From contig JACKCF010000005.1 in NCBI GenBank assembly GCA_020634165.1, positions 124,001-188,000 on the forward strand: a DNA stretch of 64,000 nt, read 5' to 3'. The notes beneath the pieces are model-generated. The model saw nothing but the letters and a program-made list of their open reading frames with translations. It was not told where the DNA came from and did no database searches. Positions 1-9,234 of this stretch are shown here, piece by piece. The DNA comes from Anaerolineaceae bacterium (GTDB lineage: Bacteria; Chloroflexota; Anaerolineae; Aggregatilineales; Phototrophicaceae). Made by a program: the position numbers and the translations under genes. How positions within the stretch are numbered: the stretch's first letter is position 1; every line of letters starts with the position of its first letter.

Positions 1-2481
1 AGTCTGCAATTCATCAATTACGAGCAAATTACAGATGAATTCACCCTCCTCCTGGCACTTACTCATGATGACACCGTGTTCGCTGCTGTGGCGGATGCCT
101 GCCAGAAAACCGAATTTTTTACTGAGGCTGGTGAGAAACTTGGCACGATCTACGTGCGCGACGCCGAAAAGACAGCAGACATCGAACCCGCTGCTCAACA
201 AGCGGCGCGTATCGACCTGCTCAACTGGCTAATTGAGGAAGAACGGCGGCGGTATTCGACGGCGGTTGATGATCTGCAAACACAGCTTAGTGAAATCAAA
301 AAAGAGCGCGATCAATACAAAAATCAACTCATGTTGGCCGAACGACAGGCAGCCGATCAGGCCCGACAGCTTAAATTAGTCACGCAGTCGACCATCTGGC
401 GCATGTTTGAACCCTACCGCAAGCTGCGTAACCTCATCCATGATTTCAGAAATCGGCGCAAGATGCTCTCTGCCCTGCCGAGTGATGGCGGCCTGATCGC
501 AAGTCGTTCAACGCCTGCGCAACCGTCTGCTGCTCAGCGGCCAACACCGGAAGCAGGCACGATTGAGCATACGCTTGCCATGATCGTCGGAACGCCTGAG
601 CCGCACACCACTTTCGATGTGCTGGTCTTTTCGATCATCGACCTGGAAGCGCGCTTCCAACGGCCCCAGCAGATGGCCGCGCACCTGGCAGCAGCAGGTC
701 TGCGCGTGTTTTACATCAGCGCCGTCAAGTTCCTGCCAGCCAATGACAAACGCCCTTTCGTCATCCGAGAGATGGCAGCGGGCCTGTTTGAAGTCATCCT
801 GCGGTCCAGCAGCGTGCCGTCTATTTACAAAGACACCATCCCCGCCGAGTTGCAAACTCAATGGCTGGACGAACTCGACCAGCTTTCACGGCAGAAGAGC
901 ATCCATACGGCCATTCAACTGGTGCAATTCCCCTTCTGGGCGGAGGTCGTGCTCAAATTACGTGACCGCACTGGCTGGCCCATCGTCTATGATTGCATGG
1001 ACGAGTGGGAGGACTTCCCTGGCATCACCGACGCTGTCGTCGCTCAGTCCACTGATCTGCTGCGTGACAGCAATCTCGTCACAGTAACGGCGCAAGTGTT
1101 GTACGACAAATACGCCAAGCAAACGCGCAAGTGTCTGCTAATCCGCAACGCGGTTGCTTTTGACCTCTTTGCTAAGAATGTGATGCCAAACGACATCGCC
1201 ACGCACTACAGCCATCCAATCATTGGCTACTATGGTGCGCTGGCCGAGTGGCTTGACTACGACTTGCTAATCTACCTGGCCAAGCAGCGCCCGCAGTGGA
1301 CATTTATCTTCCTGGGCGACATTTTCGTCGATGTGGACGCGCTAAAAGCGCTGCCAAATGTGCACCTGCTCGGACGCAAACCGCATGAAGAAATGCCGCT
1401 CTATCTGTACCACTTCGATGTCTGCCTGATTCCGTTCAAGATCAACAAAATCACCGATGCCGTCGATCCGGTGAAGATGTATGAGTACCTCAGTGCGGGT
1501 AAGCCGGTTGTCGCCGCACGCATCCTGGAACTGAAGCATTACGAAGATGTTCTCTATCTGGCGGAAACCCACGAAGAATTCCTTGAGAAAATCGAATGGG
1601 CATTAGCCGAGGATGATGCCGATTTGCAGCAAAAACGCATCGCGTTAGCCAGGAAAAACGACTGGCATCATCGTGTTGGGCAGTTGCAACGCGCTGTCTC
1701 GGACTTCTACCCCATGTTCAGCATCGTGATTGTCACCTGGAAAAACCTAGACCTGACACAGCAGTGCGTCGAGAGCATTTTCCGCAACACGGACTATCCC
1801 AACTACGAAATCATCGTCGTAGACAACGCCTCCGATGATGGTACACCGGATTACCTCAAATCACTGGCCGCGCGCGAAGACCGTGTCAAGGTCATCCTCA
1901 ACGACGAAAATCGCGGATTCGCCGCAGCCAACAATCAGGGCATCCAGCTTGCTGAGGGCGAAAATGTGCTGCTGCTGAATAACGATACGATTGTCACGCG
2001 CGGCTGGTTAACCGGACTAGGACGCTACCTCAGGGACGAAAAAATCGGCATGGTTGGGCCTGTGACCAACTTCGTCGGCAATGCCGCCCGTATTGATGTC
2101 CCTTATAAGACCGTTGAGGACATGGAAACTTTCGCCAACGACTGGATGCGTGACCATCACGGCGAATCCTTTGAGATTGATATGCTGGCGATGTTCTGCG
2201 TGGCCATGCGCCGCAGCCTGATTGACGAAATCGGCCTGCTGGATGAAAGCTATGGCATCGGCATGTTTGAGGACGACGACTATGCCGAACGCACCAAAGC
2301 CGCTGGCTATGACATCATCTGCGCCCGTGACATTTTCATTCACCATCATGGGCAGGCATCGTTCAAGCTGCTGCCGGAAGATGAGTATCAAGCGCTCTGG
2401 GAGAGCAACCAGAGCTACTACGAAGGCAAATTCGATAAAAAATGGCTGCAAACCAAATCGGAAACAGATGAAAAGTCTTAG
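1..2481 (+). CDS. Two-domain glycosyltransferase (GT4-like + GT2), 5' end outside window
   Basis: The frame is open from base 1, so the gene begins upstream of the window; a GTG at 76 is only the first internal start-like codon. Counting from there (801 aa): a charged coiled coil at about 45-110, a GT-B/GT4-like domain at about 180-540, and a GT-A family 2 domain from about 546 (SIVIVTWKNLD, then VVDNASDDGT, with the metal-binding region LLLNNDT near 635 and EDDDYAERTKAAG near 732). It probably adds two sugars in sequence to a surface glycan in the cytoplasm. The next gene begins at its stop codon. Acceptor and sugar donors cannot be told from sequence. Family assignment is firm. Confidence 0.85.
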   Translation, partial: SLQFINYEQITDEFTLLLALTHDDTVFAAVADACQKTEFFTEAGEKLGTIYVRDAEKTADIEPAAQQAARIDLLNWLIEEERRRYSTAVDDLQTQLSEIKKERDQYKNQLMLAERQAADQARQLKLVTQSTIWRMFEPYRKLRNLIHDFRNRRKMLSALPSDGGLIASRSTPAQPSAAQRPTPEAGTIEHTLAMIVGTPEPHTTFDVLVFSIIDLEARFQRPQQMAAHLAAAGLRVFYISAVKFLPANDKRPFVIREMAAGLFEVILRSSSVPSIYKDTIPAELQTQWLDELDQLSRQKSIHTAIQLVQFPFWAEVVLKLRDRTGWPIVYDCMDEWEDFPGITDAVVAQSTDLLRDSNLVTVTAQVLYDKYAKQTRKCLLIRNAVAFDLFAKNVMPNDIATHYSHPIIGYYGALAEWLDYDLLIYLAKQRPQWTFIFLGDIFVDVDALKALPNVHLLGRKPHEEMPLYLYHFDVCLIPFKINKITDAVDPVKMYEYLSAGKPVVAARILELKHYEDVLYLAETHEEFLEKIEWALAEDDADLQQKRIALARKNDWHHRVGQLQRAVSDFYPMFSIVIVTWKNLDLTQQCVESIFRNTDYPNYEIIVVDNASDDGTPDYLKSLAAREDRVKVILNDENRGFAAANNQGIQLAEGENVLLLNNDTIVTRGWLTGLGRYLRDEKIGMVGPVTNFVGNAARIDVPYKTVEDMETFANDWMRDHHGESFEIDMLAMFCVAMRRSLIDEIGLLDESYGIGMFEDDDYAERTKAAGYDIICARDIFIHHHGQASFKLLPEDEYQALWESNQSYYEGKFDKKWLQTKSETDEKS

Positions 2482-2483
2482 TG

Positions 2484-3305
2484 ATGCCCTTGTTAGATGA
2501 CTATACGAAGCGCTGGCAGCTAACAGAGCCTGAGCAAATCGCGGAGACCCATACCAGTACGGTTTATCGCGTTCAGCGGAACGGCGAAAGCGTCATCCTC
2601 AAGCTGCTGAAAGACCACGCCGAGGAAGAACGACGCGGCGTGCTGGCGCTCAAACATTGGGATGCACACGGGGCAATTGTGCCATTGGCTTACGATGATG
2701 GCGCGCAACTGCTGGAATATGCCCCTGGCCCGGATCTGGTGCCGTACGTCAAACGCGGCGATGACCAGCAGGCGAGCGAAATTATCAGCGGCGTCCTCAA
2801 TCAAATTCACAGCCGCCCTGTTGATGAATCGCTGCCACTGCCAACCCTCCGGCGCTGGTTCCGGTCGCTGTTCCAATATGTGGAAGTCAGCACCAACGCC
2901 CATCTCGATCTGATGCAGCGCGGCGCAAAACTCGCGGAAAAACTGCTTGCGACGCCGCAGAATGTGACCGTACTGCACGGCGATATTCACCATGAGAATG
3001 TGCGCCACAGTTCACGCGGCTGGCTGGTCATCGACCCTAAGGGCATCATCGGTGAACGCACCTACGACTGCGCCAATACGCTCTGCAACATCCACTATCG
3101 CAGCCTGGACATCATTTTGGATCAAGATCGATTGGTAGCGAATGCGCAAATTCTGGCGGATGCTGTCGAGGCAAATGTTCAACGTGTGCTGGCATTTACA
3201 TATGCCTACACCTGCCTCAGCGCCAGTTGGAGCATCGCTGATGGCGAAACGGAGCCGACTGCGCTGGACGTCGCCCGCCTGATCTCGCCACTATTGAACG
3301 AGTAG
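2484..3305 (+). CDS. Aminoglycoside/hydroxyurea-type phosphotransferase (APH(6)-like kinase)
   Basis: A protein-kinase-like small-molecule kinase of about 273 aa. The catalytic loop VLHGDIHHENV and the following IDPKGIIGERTYDCAN are typical of the APH(6)/hydroxyurea kinase family rather than APH(3'). An N-terminal lysine in ESVILKLLKD would bind ATP. A GTG at 2481 overlaps the upstream TAG and an ATG follows at once at 2484; either could start. It sits 4 nt before the next kinase, so the two are probably co-transcribed. Chromosomal members often have unknown substrates, so a resistance role is not implied. Confidence 0.8.
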   Translation: MPLLDDYTKRWQLTEPEQIAETHTSTVYRVQRNGESVILKLLKDHAEEERRGVLALKHWDAHGAIVPLAYDDGAQLLEYAPGPDLVPYVKRGDDQQASEIISGVLNQIHSRPVDESLPLPTLRRWFRSLFQYVEVSTNAHLDLMQRGAKLAEKLLATPQNVTVLHGDIHHENVRHSSRGWLVIDPKGIIGERTYDCANTLCNIHYRSLDIILDQDRLVANAQILADAVEANVQRVLAFTYAYTCLSASWSIADGETEPTALDVARLISPLLNE

Positions 3306-3309
3306 CCTC

Positions 3310-3771
3310 ATGGCGACCCTGCACCTGATGGTCGGACTGCCCTGCTCCGGCAAGACCACCCTCGCCAAAAAGTTGGAACACGATCTCCCGGCCCTGCGTC
3401 TGACGCCTGACGAGTGGATGATTAAAGTGGTCGAAGATGCCTACGACGAACCCAAACGCGCGATTGTCGAGGGCATGCTGTGGCAGATCGCCGCGCGCGT
3501 GCTGGCACTCGGCAGCGATGTGGTGCTCGATTACGGCTTCTGGTCAAAAGAAGAACGCGCCGATTTTCGCCAGCGGGCAGCGCAAGTCGGCGCCGATATG
3601 AAAATTCATTTTCTGGATGTCCCGCGTGAGGCATTGCACCAGCGGTTGATTGAGCGCAATGAGAACCTACCGGAATATGCGGTACACATTCAGCCGTCTG
3701 ACCTGGATGAATGGTTGCGTTGGTTTGAGCCGCCATCGGCTGAAGAACTGTCACGGAATCCAAACGAATAA
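3310..3771 (+). CDS. P-loop small-molecule kinase (AAA_33 / zeta-toxin-like)
   Basis: A 153-aa P-loop kinase. Walker A is GLPCSGKTTLAKKL at residues 9-22, followed by LRLTPDEWM, a position where this family usually carries substrate-binding Asp/Glu. An Arg-rich lid (REALHQRLIERN) lies near residue 110. Length and motifs fit the AAA_33 family, which phosphorylates small molecules such as antibiotics, nucleosides or sugars. It starts 4 nt after the APH-like gene and looks like its operon partner. No antitoxin is adjacent that would suggest a true zeta toxin. Substrate unknown. Confidence 0.75.
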   Translation: MATLHLMVGLPCSGKTTLAKKLEHDLPALRLTPDEWMIKVVEDAYDEPKRAIVEGMLWQIAARVLALGSDVVLDYGFWSKEERADFRQRAAQVGADMKIHFLDVPREALHQRLIERNENLPEYAVHIQPSDLDEWLRWFEPPSAEELSRNPNE

Positions 3772-3831
3772 ATGCTACAATGAGGTAGAAAGCCTAAGTC
3801 ATGCTTCAGGAACAGCGTGGAGAAAAGCAAA

Positions 3832-4059
3832 ATGTTCACACGAATTACCATTGATCCTGCACAGATGGGAGGCGTTCCCTGTATTCGCGGATTGCGTATT
3901 CCTGTGGCCAGCGTTGTCGATATGGTCGCATCAGGCATGTCCACCGGAGACATACTGGCTGATTTCCCTGACCTCGAACGCGAAGACATTGCCGAGGCTC
4001 TACGCTATGCGTCGGCAGCGCTCCGCGAACGTCAACTGCCGCAAGTAGCAAATCTGTGA
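3832..4059 (+). CDS. DUF433 antitoxin
   Basis: A 75-aa DUF433 protein with the family signature GVPCIRGLRIPVASVVDMVA followed by a helical segment (DILADFPDLEREDIAEAL), a winged-helix-type DNA-binding fold. I place the start at ATG 3832, not the in-frame GTG 3817, because GGAGAAA at 3819-3825 is a well-spaced ribosome site. Its stop overlaps the start of the DUF5615 toxin gene by 4 nt (GTGA), a translationally coupled antitoxin-toxin order. It probably neutralises the toxin and represses the operon. Confidence 0.85.
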   Translation: MFTRITIDPAQMGGVPCIRGLRIPVASVVDMVASGMSTGDILADFPDLEREDIAEALRYASAALRERQLPQVANL

Positions 4060-4430
4060 GATTTCTTGTTGATAATGCCCTTTCTTTCCGCGTAGCACAG
4101 TTGATGCGTGAAGCTGGATATGATGCTGTTCATGTAGGCGATTATGATCTGGGCACAGCATCAGACGAGGTCATTCTAGAACGCGCGCGTCTGGAAGATC
4201 GAATCATTATCTCTGCTGACACAGATTTTGGGACATTATTAGCCCAAATGCAGACCAACAAACCCTCTTTCATCCTGTTGCGTTGGCCGGAATTACGCCG
4301 TGCTCAGGATCAAGTCCTCGTGGTTCTTGCCAACTTGCCCAGTATCGAAGCCGACCTGGATGCAGGAGCGGTTGTCGTAATTGAACAATTGCGGATTCGG
4401 ATAAGAGCACTACCAATCGGGCGTGAGTGA
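4056..4430 (+). CDS. DUF5615 PIN-like toxin
   Basis: A 124-aa PIN-like protein. Acidic residues at the expected places include the N-terminal FLVDNALS, a central ASDEVILERA and the IISADTDFGTLL motif, consistent with a metal-dependent RNase active site. The GTG start lies inside the antitoxin stop region. DUF433/DUF5615 is a recognised VapBC-like type II toxin-antitoxin pairing. The cleaved RNA is unknown. No mobile element is adjacent, so it may simply be a resident chromosomal module. Confidence 0.85.
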   Translation: MRFLVDNALSFRVAQLMREAGYDAVHVGDYDLGTASDEVILERARLEDRIIISADTDFGTLLAQMQTNKPSFILLRWPELRRAQDQVLVVLANLPSIEADLDAGAVVVIEQLRIRIRALPIGRE

Positions 4431-4496
4431 GCAACTCTAAAACCCCTATTCAACCACTTTGAGATTTCTTTCCTCAAACACATCTGGTTAGGATGA

Positions 4497-4526
4497 GGTC
4501 CGGGCGCTGCATGCAGCGCCCCTACG
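4497..4526. repeat. Short palindromic intergenic repeat (CCTACG family)
   Basis: GGGCGCTGCATGCAGCGCCC at 4502-4521 is a perfect 20-bp palindrome followed by CCTACG. Related copies lie at 19204-19231, 24577-24622 and 41504-41528. It sits between two convergent genes and could act as a hairpin or transcription stop, but it has no T tract. Confidence 0.7.
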
Positions 4527-4533
4527 ATGCAAA

Positions 4534-5799
4534 TCAGGTAGCCAGCAATTCCCGACTGGACGCGGTATACCCCGGAAAAACCTGATCGAGCGCTGGATTT
4601 TTCAGGCGCTTGCTGACGACCTCACTGAGCACATCACGGTAGTCGATGGTAATCGCCAGGTCGCCATTATCGAGCTTATCCGGTGCCAGGGTTGGCCAAT
4701 CCGCGAAAACAGGCACGTCAGCATTGAGGCCGCCACTCAGCAGCAGCATAGCCCCACCATGCCCATGATCGGTACCGCGACTGCCATTTTCTTCCACACG
4801 GCGGCCAAATTCGCTCATGATGACGACCGTCACCTTGCTCATATCGGTGCCCATATCCTGGTGGAAAGCCGCCAGCCCTTGCGCAAGCTGCGCCATGAGG
4901 TTGGACTGTGTGCCGCTGGTCGTACCCTGATTGGCATGGGTGTCCCAGCCGCCCAGGTCGATGCACGATGCTTCCAGGCCCGCGTCAGCGCGAATGAGGG
5001 CGGCGGTTTGGCGCAAAGCCATCGCGAACGGCGCCTGCGGATACTCGGCACCATTTTGCGGGATGTAATTGTCATAGCCGACCGACTGCACCACCGAAAT
5101 AGCCGCATGGGTCGATTCGGCTGTTTCCAGCAAGGACTCTGTTTCCAGTTGATACAGGCCCATCAGCGACTGCATCATCTGCTCGGCCAGTTGGGCATCG
5201 CCGCCCAGGTGATAGTCGATGATCGACTGCATGGCGATGGTCGAGGGAGCGCCGACCAGCGATTGCTGCAAAGCCGTTCCCCAGCCGATGCCGCGCACCG
5301 GTGAGGGGTTTTCGATATCGAGTGATGCCAGATGCCGTGCGATCCAGCCGCTGGTCATGGTGTAGTCACCGATTTCACCCCGTTCCATGAAGTCCATCGC
5401 TTCAAAGTGTGAGCGCGTTTCATGCGGGGACCCCGTCGCATGGACAGCCAGCATCTGCCCACCCTGGAAGATCGGCAGCAGAGCGCCCAGCGCCGGATGC
5501 AGACCAAAGAAGCCATCCAGATTGAGCAGGCGGTTGTCGTCGCTGGCATCGGGCCGTGCGATAGCCAAACGCGGACGAGCGGCATAATAGGCATCTTCAG
5601 CAAAGGGCACGATCATATTCAGCGAATCCGCCCCACCGCGCAGAAAGATCGAGATCAGCACATCGCCTTTGGGGTCATTGTAGGGCTGGGCGAAGGCCAA
5701 ACGCGGCATCCACTCCGGCAGTGCGAGTTCCGCCGCTGCCAACCCACTAACGATTCCGGCATTCCGAAGCCATTGGCGGCGCGTCATTTTAGTCGTCAT
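4534..5799 (-). CDS. DUF1501 family Tat-exported protein
   Basis: A 421-aa DUF1501 protein. The N-terminus has a twin-arginine signal (RRQWLRNAGIVSGLAAAELA), so it should be exported folded. The family is related to sulfatases/alkaline phosphatases. Visible family blocks are FLRGGADSLNMIVPF, a central CIDLGGWDTHANQG and VVIMSEFGRRVEENGSRGTDHGHGG. It lies 19 nt downstream of the DUF1800 gene on the same strand. These two families are habitually paired, so they probably act together outside the membrane. The reaction is unknown. Confidence 0.9.
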   Translation of the reverse strand: MTTKMTRRQWLRNAGIVSGLAAAELALPEWMPRLAFAQPYNDPKGDVLISIFLRGGADSLNMIVPFAEDAYYAARPRLAIARPDASDDNRLLNLDGFFGLHPALGALLPIFQGGQMLAVHATGSPHETRSHFEAMDFMERGEIGDYTMTSGWIARHLASLDIENPSPVRGIGWGTALQQSLVGAPSTIAMQSIIDYHLGGDAQLAEQMMQSLMGLYQLETESLLETAESTHAAISVVQSVGYDNYIPQNGAEYPQAPFAMALRQTAALIRADAGLEASCIDLGGWDTHANQGTTSGTQSNLMAQLAQGLAAFHQDMGTDMSKVTVVIMSEFGRRVEENGSRGTDHGHGGAMLLLSGGLNADVPVFADWPTLAPDKLDNGDLAITIDYRDVLSEVVSKRLKNPALDQVFPGYTASSRELLAT

Positions 5800-5818
5800 G
5801 ATGGTTACTCCTCATTTC

Positions 5819-7312
5819 CTAGCGGTACTGGTAGGCCGGGGATGCCAGCACCAGCGCCACCGAAGCGACCGTTTTGGCATCATCGTTACCGGGGACCTGG
5901 GCAGCGAAATCAGAGACGACCTGCTGCTCGGCATCGGTCAGTGAGCGACCAATGAAATAGTGCATCAGCGCATCAAAGGGGTCGCCATCACCCGTTTGGG
6001 CCAATGCCGCCAGCCGATCATAATCGGGTTGGCCGATGCGATTATCGCTCAGCAGCGAAATCGGCAGATTCCAGCGCGGCAGCAAATTATTCATCCAATA
6101 GCGACCATCATCCGGGTAGCCATTAGGCGCGGGCCACATAAACGGCATATGCCCCATCTGCTGCAACGCCTGCGCCATGCCCCGCCCCAGTCGATCATCA
6201 TTGCGAGCCACATAAGACAATCCGCGCAGCAAACCAATGACCAGTTCAAACGGCTGCTTGAACTTGGGCGGCGCATTCCAGAAGGCGTCCGAGGTCAGGA
6301 TAGTACGCAAAACAGCTTTGATGTCACCATCGGACTGCAAGAACGTTTCAGCGGCGGCATTGACCAGCGCTTCCGGCGGATCGTCACTGACGAAGCGTCG
6401 CACCAGTTTTTCGCTGATATGACGCGCCGTTGAGGGATGTGAGGCCAGCAGGTCGATGACCGCTTCACCATCGGCCATGCCATTACCAGGAAGCTGAACT
6501 CCAAGAACCGTCTTTGGACCGTTGGCATGCGCCCGTCCTCGGAACAGGAACTCACCGACTTCCACGTCATTCCGTGCTTCCAGCTCTCGCGGCGGCACAA
6601 TCGACCACCCCGTAAAAGCCAGAGCCGCCTGTTTGACGTCCTCCTCCGTGTAGCCGCCATCGACGCCGAGCGTATGCAGTTCCAGCAGTTCACGACCATA
6701 ATTTTCGTTGGGTTCCTGGCCTGTGCTCTGGGCATTATCCAGGTAGAACAACATGGCCGGACTGGTGGCACTCGCCCGCAGCAGATCGCGGAATTTACCC
6801 AGTGCATGTGGACGAATCACATCACGATCATCAGCTACTTTCAGGAAAACCGAGGCTTCCTTGTTGATATAGATATTGAAATGGTTGCTCCAGAAGTGAA
6901 CCATCACTTCGTGCAACTGGTTCGCGGTCAGAATCGCACGAATGAGCGTGCTGCCGATCAGCGCTTCGACCACGTCGCCACGCTTGTCGCGATACCTCTC
7001 GAAAATATCCGCCGTCGTCATATTCATAATTGGCAGACGTCGCTCGATCAACTGCTCTAGAACGGCGTCATCGCCAGCCGCAGCCAGTTGTTCCTCGATG
7101 TAGGCATCGACCCCAATACGATTGGCATATTCATACAGGTCAGGTGTCGGCCCAAATCCCATGCGATTGAGCACATGCGAAACAGGATCGCGGGTATCCG
7201 GTGAAAAAGCCCCTGAAGGTACTTGCGCGAGTACCGTCCCCAACTGTGTCGCGGAGAGTGCCAAACCCGCACTACTTAAACCAAAAACCTTAAAAAACTC
7301 TCTTCGATGCAT
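5819..7312 (-). CDS. DUF1800 family exported protein
   Basis: A 497-aa DUF1800 protein. The start is ATG 7312 (MHRREFFKVFGLSS), giving a Tat-like signal and preceded by GGGGGA; the frame is open 47 codons further up but that part looks untranslated. Family blocks are HVLNRMGFGPTPD, VMVHFWSNHFNIYINK, NENYGRELLELHTLGVDGGYTEEDV and MWPAPNGYPDDG. It is the first gene of a two-gene operon with the DUF1501 protein. It is exported, of unknown enzymatic role, and probably a structural or surface partner of DUF1501. Confidence 0.9.
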   Translation of the reverse strand: MHRREFFKVFGLSSAGLALSATQLGTVLAQVPSGAFSPDTRDPVSHVLNRMGFGPTPDLYEYANRIGVDAYIEEQLAAAGDDAVLEQLIERRLPIMNMTTADIFERYRDKRGDVVEALIGSTLIRAILTANQLHEVMVHFWSNHFNIYINKEASVFLKVADDRDVIRPHALGKFRDLLRASATSPAMLFYLDNAQSTGQEPNENYGRELLELHTLGVDGGYTEEDVKQAALAFTGWSIVPPRELEARNDVEVGEFLFRGRAHANGPKTVLGVQLPGNGMADGEAVIDLLASHPSTARHISEKLVRRFVSDDPPEALVNAAAETFLQSDGDIKAVLRTILTSDAFWNAPPKFKQPFELVIGLLRGLSYVARNDDRLGRGMAQALQQMGHMPFMWPAPNGYPDDGRYWMNNLLPRWNLPISLLSDNRIGQPDYDRLAALAQTGDGDPFDALMHYFIGRSLTDAEQQVVSDFAAQVPGNDDAKTVASVALVLASPAYQYR

Positions 7313-7417
7313 TTTGTTGTCCCCCAACAAACCATCAGAAAGGCATGTATTCGATGTACTCACCATACGGACAAGCCGTTTTGAGAGTTTTGTTTGTATG
7401 TAAAGAGTTGGTAAATT

Positions 7418-7470
7418 GGCATTTTGGCCCCGTTTTAGACAAACTCTGTACAAAACAGTCCGAAAATGCC
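7418..7470. promoter_or_regulatory. Inverted repeat in divergent intergenic region
   Basis: The 279-bp gap between the DUF1800 gene (leftward) and a pilin gene (rightward) holds GGCATTTT at 7418-7425 and its exact complement AAAATGCC at 7463-7470. A weaker inner GTTTT/AAAAC pair lies between them. It could be an operator serving one or both divergent promoters. I could not place confident -35/-10 boxes. Confidence 0.35.
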
Positions 7471-7591
7471 CGTTTTGCGGATTACAATATATAAAGGTGA
7501 GGTCGTCTTACCTTATTGATGCGGCTTATCCCCTTTATGGATACCCCATCAGCGGCCATCGCCTATCGTCAAAGTTTCATAGGGACTTATT

Positions 7592-8119
7592 ATGTTTACC
7601 CATATGCACCACCGTAGTTCACGACGACGAAGGCAAACCGGGCAAGGACTCGTTGAATACGCGCTCATCCTGACCCTGGTCGCGATTGTCGTCATCGCAT
7701 CGCTGGCCCTGTTCGGCAACAAGTTGGCAGCCCTCTACCAATGTGTCGCCAGCAACCTGGAAGCCATGAACCCAGGCGAAGGCGGCTCCGTCCGCGGCTT
7801 TGAACTGGTCGATCCAAGCTCTGGGACTGTTATCCGGTCTTTAGGCTGCATCGATAGCTTCGACTCCGGCAATTACACCATCACGGCCCTGACCATTGAT
7901 CCACAGGTCAAGAGCGTCTACTTTGAGCTTGATGGGCCAATCACCAATACGCGCACGGAGAACATCATTCCCTGGTCGCTGTTTGGGGATACATCCGGCA
8001 GTTATGCCGGACGGACTTTGCCAGCCGGGGAGTATACACTGACCGCCACACCTTATTCTGAGGAGAACCGAGGCGGTGTCGCCGGACCGACGTTTACGGT
8101 CATATTCACTGTGAACTAG
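7592..8119 (+). CDS. Flp/TadE-type pilin with added C-terminal extracellular domain
   Basis: A 175-aa protein. After a short basic leader (SSRRRRQT) comes GQGLVEYALILTLVAIVVI, the class III prepilin signature with cleavage expected after the G four residues before the E-Y pair, merged with the single hydrophobic helix. Classical Flp pilins end soon after this helix. Here about 110 further residues follow, ending in strand-like AGEYTLTATPYSEE and FTVIFTV, resembling an Ig-like beta-sandwich. It is probably a surface-exposed minor pilin or pseudopilin. A strong terminator follows. Confidence 0.75.
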   Translation: MFTHMHHRSSRRRRQTGQGLVEYALILTLVAIVVIASLALFGNKLAALYQCVASNLEAMNPGEGGSVRGFELVDPSSGTVIRSLGCIDSFDSGNYTITALTIDPQVKSVYFELDGPITNTRTENIIPWSLFGDTSGSYAGRTLPAGEYTLTATPYSEENRGGVAGPTFTVIFTVN

Positions 8120-8137
8120 GCGACGGCTATATAGCAG

Positions 8138-8166
8138 CAAAAAAGGCACCCTGGGGTGCCTTTTTC
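8138..8166. terminator. Bidirectional rho-independent terminator
   Basis: AAAAAGGCACC, loop CTGG, GGTGCCTTTTT: a perfect stem with T tracts both ways. It separates the rightward pilin gene from the leftward PHAX-domain gene. Confidence 0.9.
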
Positions 8167-8190
8167 TGTTCAAGTTATTGTTGCTATGCG

Positions 8191-9129
8191 CTACCTGGCA
8201 GATTCTTTAAGCTTGGCAATCTGGCGCTCATTGTTGCGCAGCAGTTTTTCTTCCATGCTGGCCTTTTGGCCCTTGGCCGTTTTAGCAGCGATGCGCTCCC
8301 GCAGTGTAGTCGCGGCCTGTTCCAACTTGCGGATTTCCGCAGCCGTATCTTCGGGCAAGTCCAGCGAGCTGGCAACCGACGATACTCTGCTGTCTTCGGG
8401 TTTTCTGGTTGGCTTATCGGTCTTCTTGGGCTTTTGGGTTTCCTGCTTCGCGCGATCTTGCCGCCGCTGCCGTTTTTCAAGCAGGCGTGTCGTTATGCGC
8501 GTACTAAATACGGCCAAGCAGTTGTGTTCATCATCCCAGGAAATTGTGCCATCAACAATGAGTTCATCCTTAGGGTTCTTGACCGCATCAGCGACCTGCT
8601 CCCAGTGCTTCATGCTCATATAGACGACATAGGTATCCGGTTTTTCAGGTGGTTGTGGCACCCCACGCGGATACGGCGCATTCGGATGTACATATTCAAA
8701 CACCGCAAATACCGAGTTTTCCTCGATGACGACTTTGCTGGGGCGACCAACAACCGTAATGCTGACGCGCCGCAATTCGCCTTTGTCTGCCAGGGCTTTT
8801 TCCACATATTCGCCGCGATCTTTCCATTCGACGACCCCGCCTTTCGCCTGTTGGCCAAAGTTGGGGAATATGATCTGGCGAACGTTCGGTTCCATTTTGC
8901 CCTTTACCAAATAAAAGAATACGCCACCTGGCGTGCGACGACGTTCACCCTCTTGCGTCATCATGCCGCCTGCGGCCTCGATTTTGAGGGTTTCGTCAAG
9001 ATTTTCTTTCACAAAATCCGTGCCGAGATGCTCGGCGATAAGGGCAATCTGACGTACCGGATCGCCACTGTTCTCATTGAGCTGCTTGGCGACATCTTCG
9101 GCAAATGATTTTAATTGCTCACTATCCAT
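8191..9129 (-). CDS. PHAX RNA-binding-domain protein
   Basis: A 312-aa protein. Residues about 25-80 match the PHAX RNA-binding domain first described in the eukaryotic snRNA export adaptor: IALIAEHLGTDFV, then LKIEAAGGMMTQEGERRRTPGGVFFYL, where GG and RRRTPGGVF are the family hallmark. The middle contains a predicted alpha+beta segment (VSITVVGRPSKVV, FAVFEYVHP). The C-terminus (about 210-312) is highly charged, with a Lys/Arg-rich linker and a coiled coil (RKLEQAATTLRERIAAK). It is probably a single-stranded or structured RNA-binding protein. Target unknown; it stands as a single gene with its own terminator. Confidence 0.75.
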   Translation of the reverse strand: MDSEQLKSFAEDVAKQLNENSGDPVRQIALIAEHLGTDFVKENLDETLKIEAAGGMMTQEGERRRTPGGVFFYLVKGKMEPNVRQIIFPNFGQQAKGGVVEWKDRGEYVEKALADKGELRRVSITVVGRPSKVVIEENSVFAVFEYVHPNAPYPRGVPQPPEKPDTYVVYMSMKHWEQVADAVKNPKDELIVDGTISWDDEHNCLAVFSTRITTRLLEKRQRRQDRAKQETQKPKKTDKPTRKPEDSRVSSVASSLDLPEDTAAEIRKLEQAATTLRERIAAKTAKGQKASMEEKLLRNNERQIAKLKESAR

Positions 9130-9234
9130 GTTGGTTCCGTAAGTGACATTAATTGACTATCAATAGGATAGCACATTCGAATCAATGTGCGAGAGTCGGT
9201 TATGTCCGTGCTGTCCTGTAGGCTCTTATATAGC

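Noticed and set aside
617..1087. 156-codon frame inside the glycosyltransferase gene
   Set aside because: Shadow of the real frame; the covering gene has continuous domain homology.
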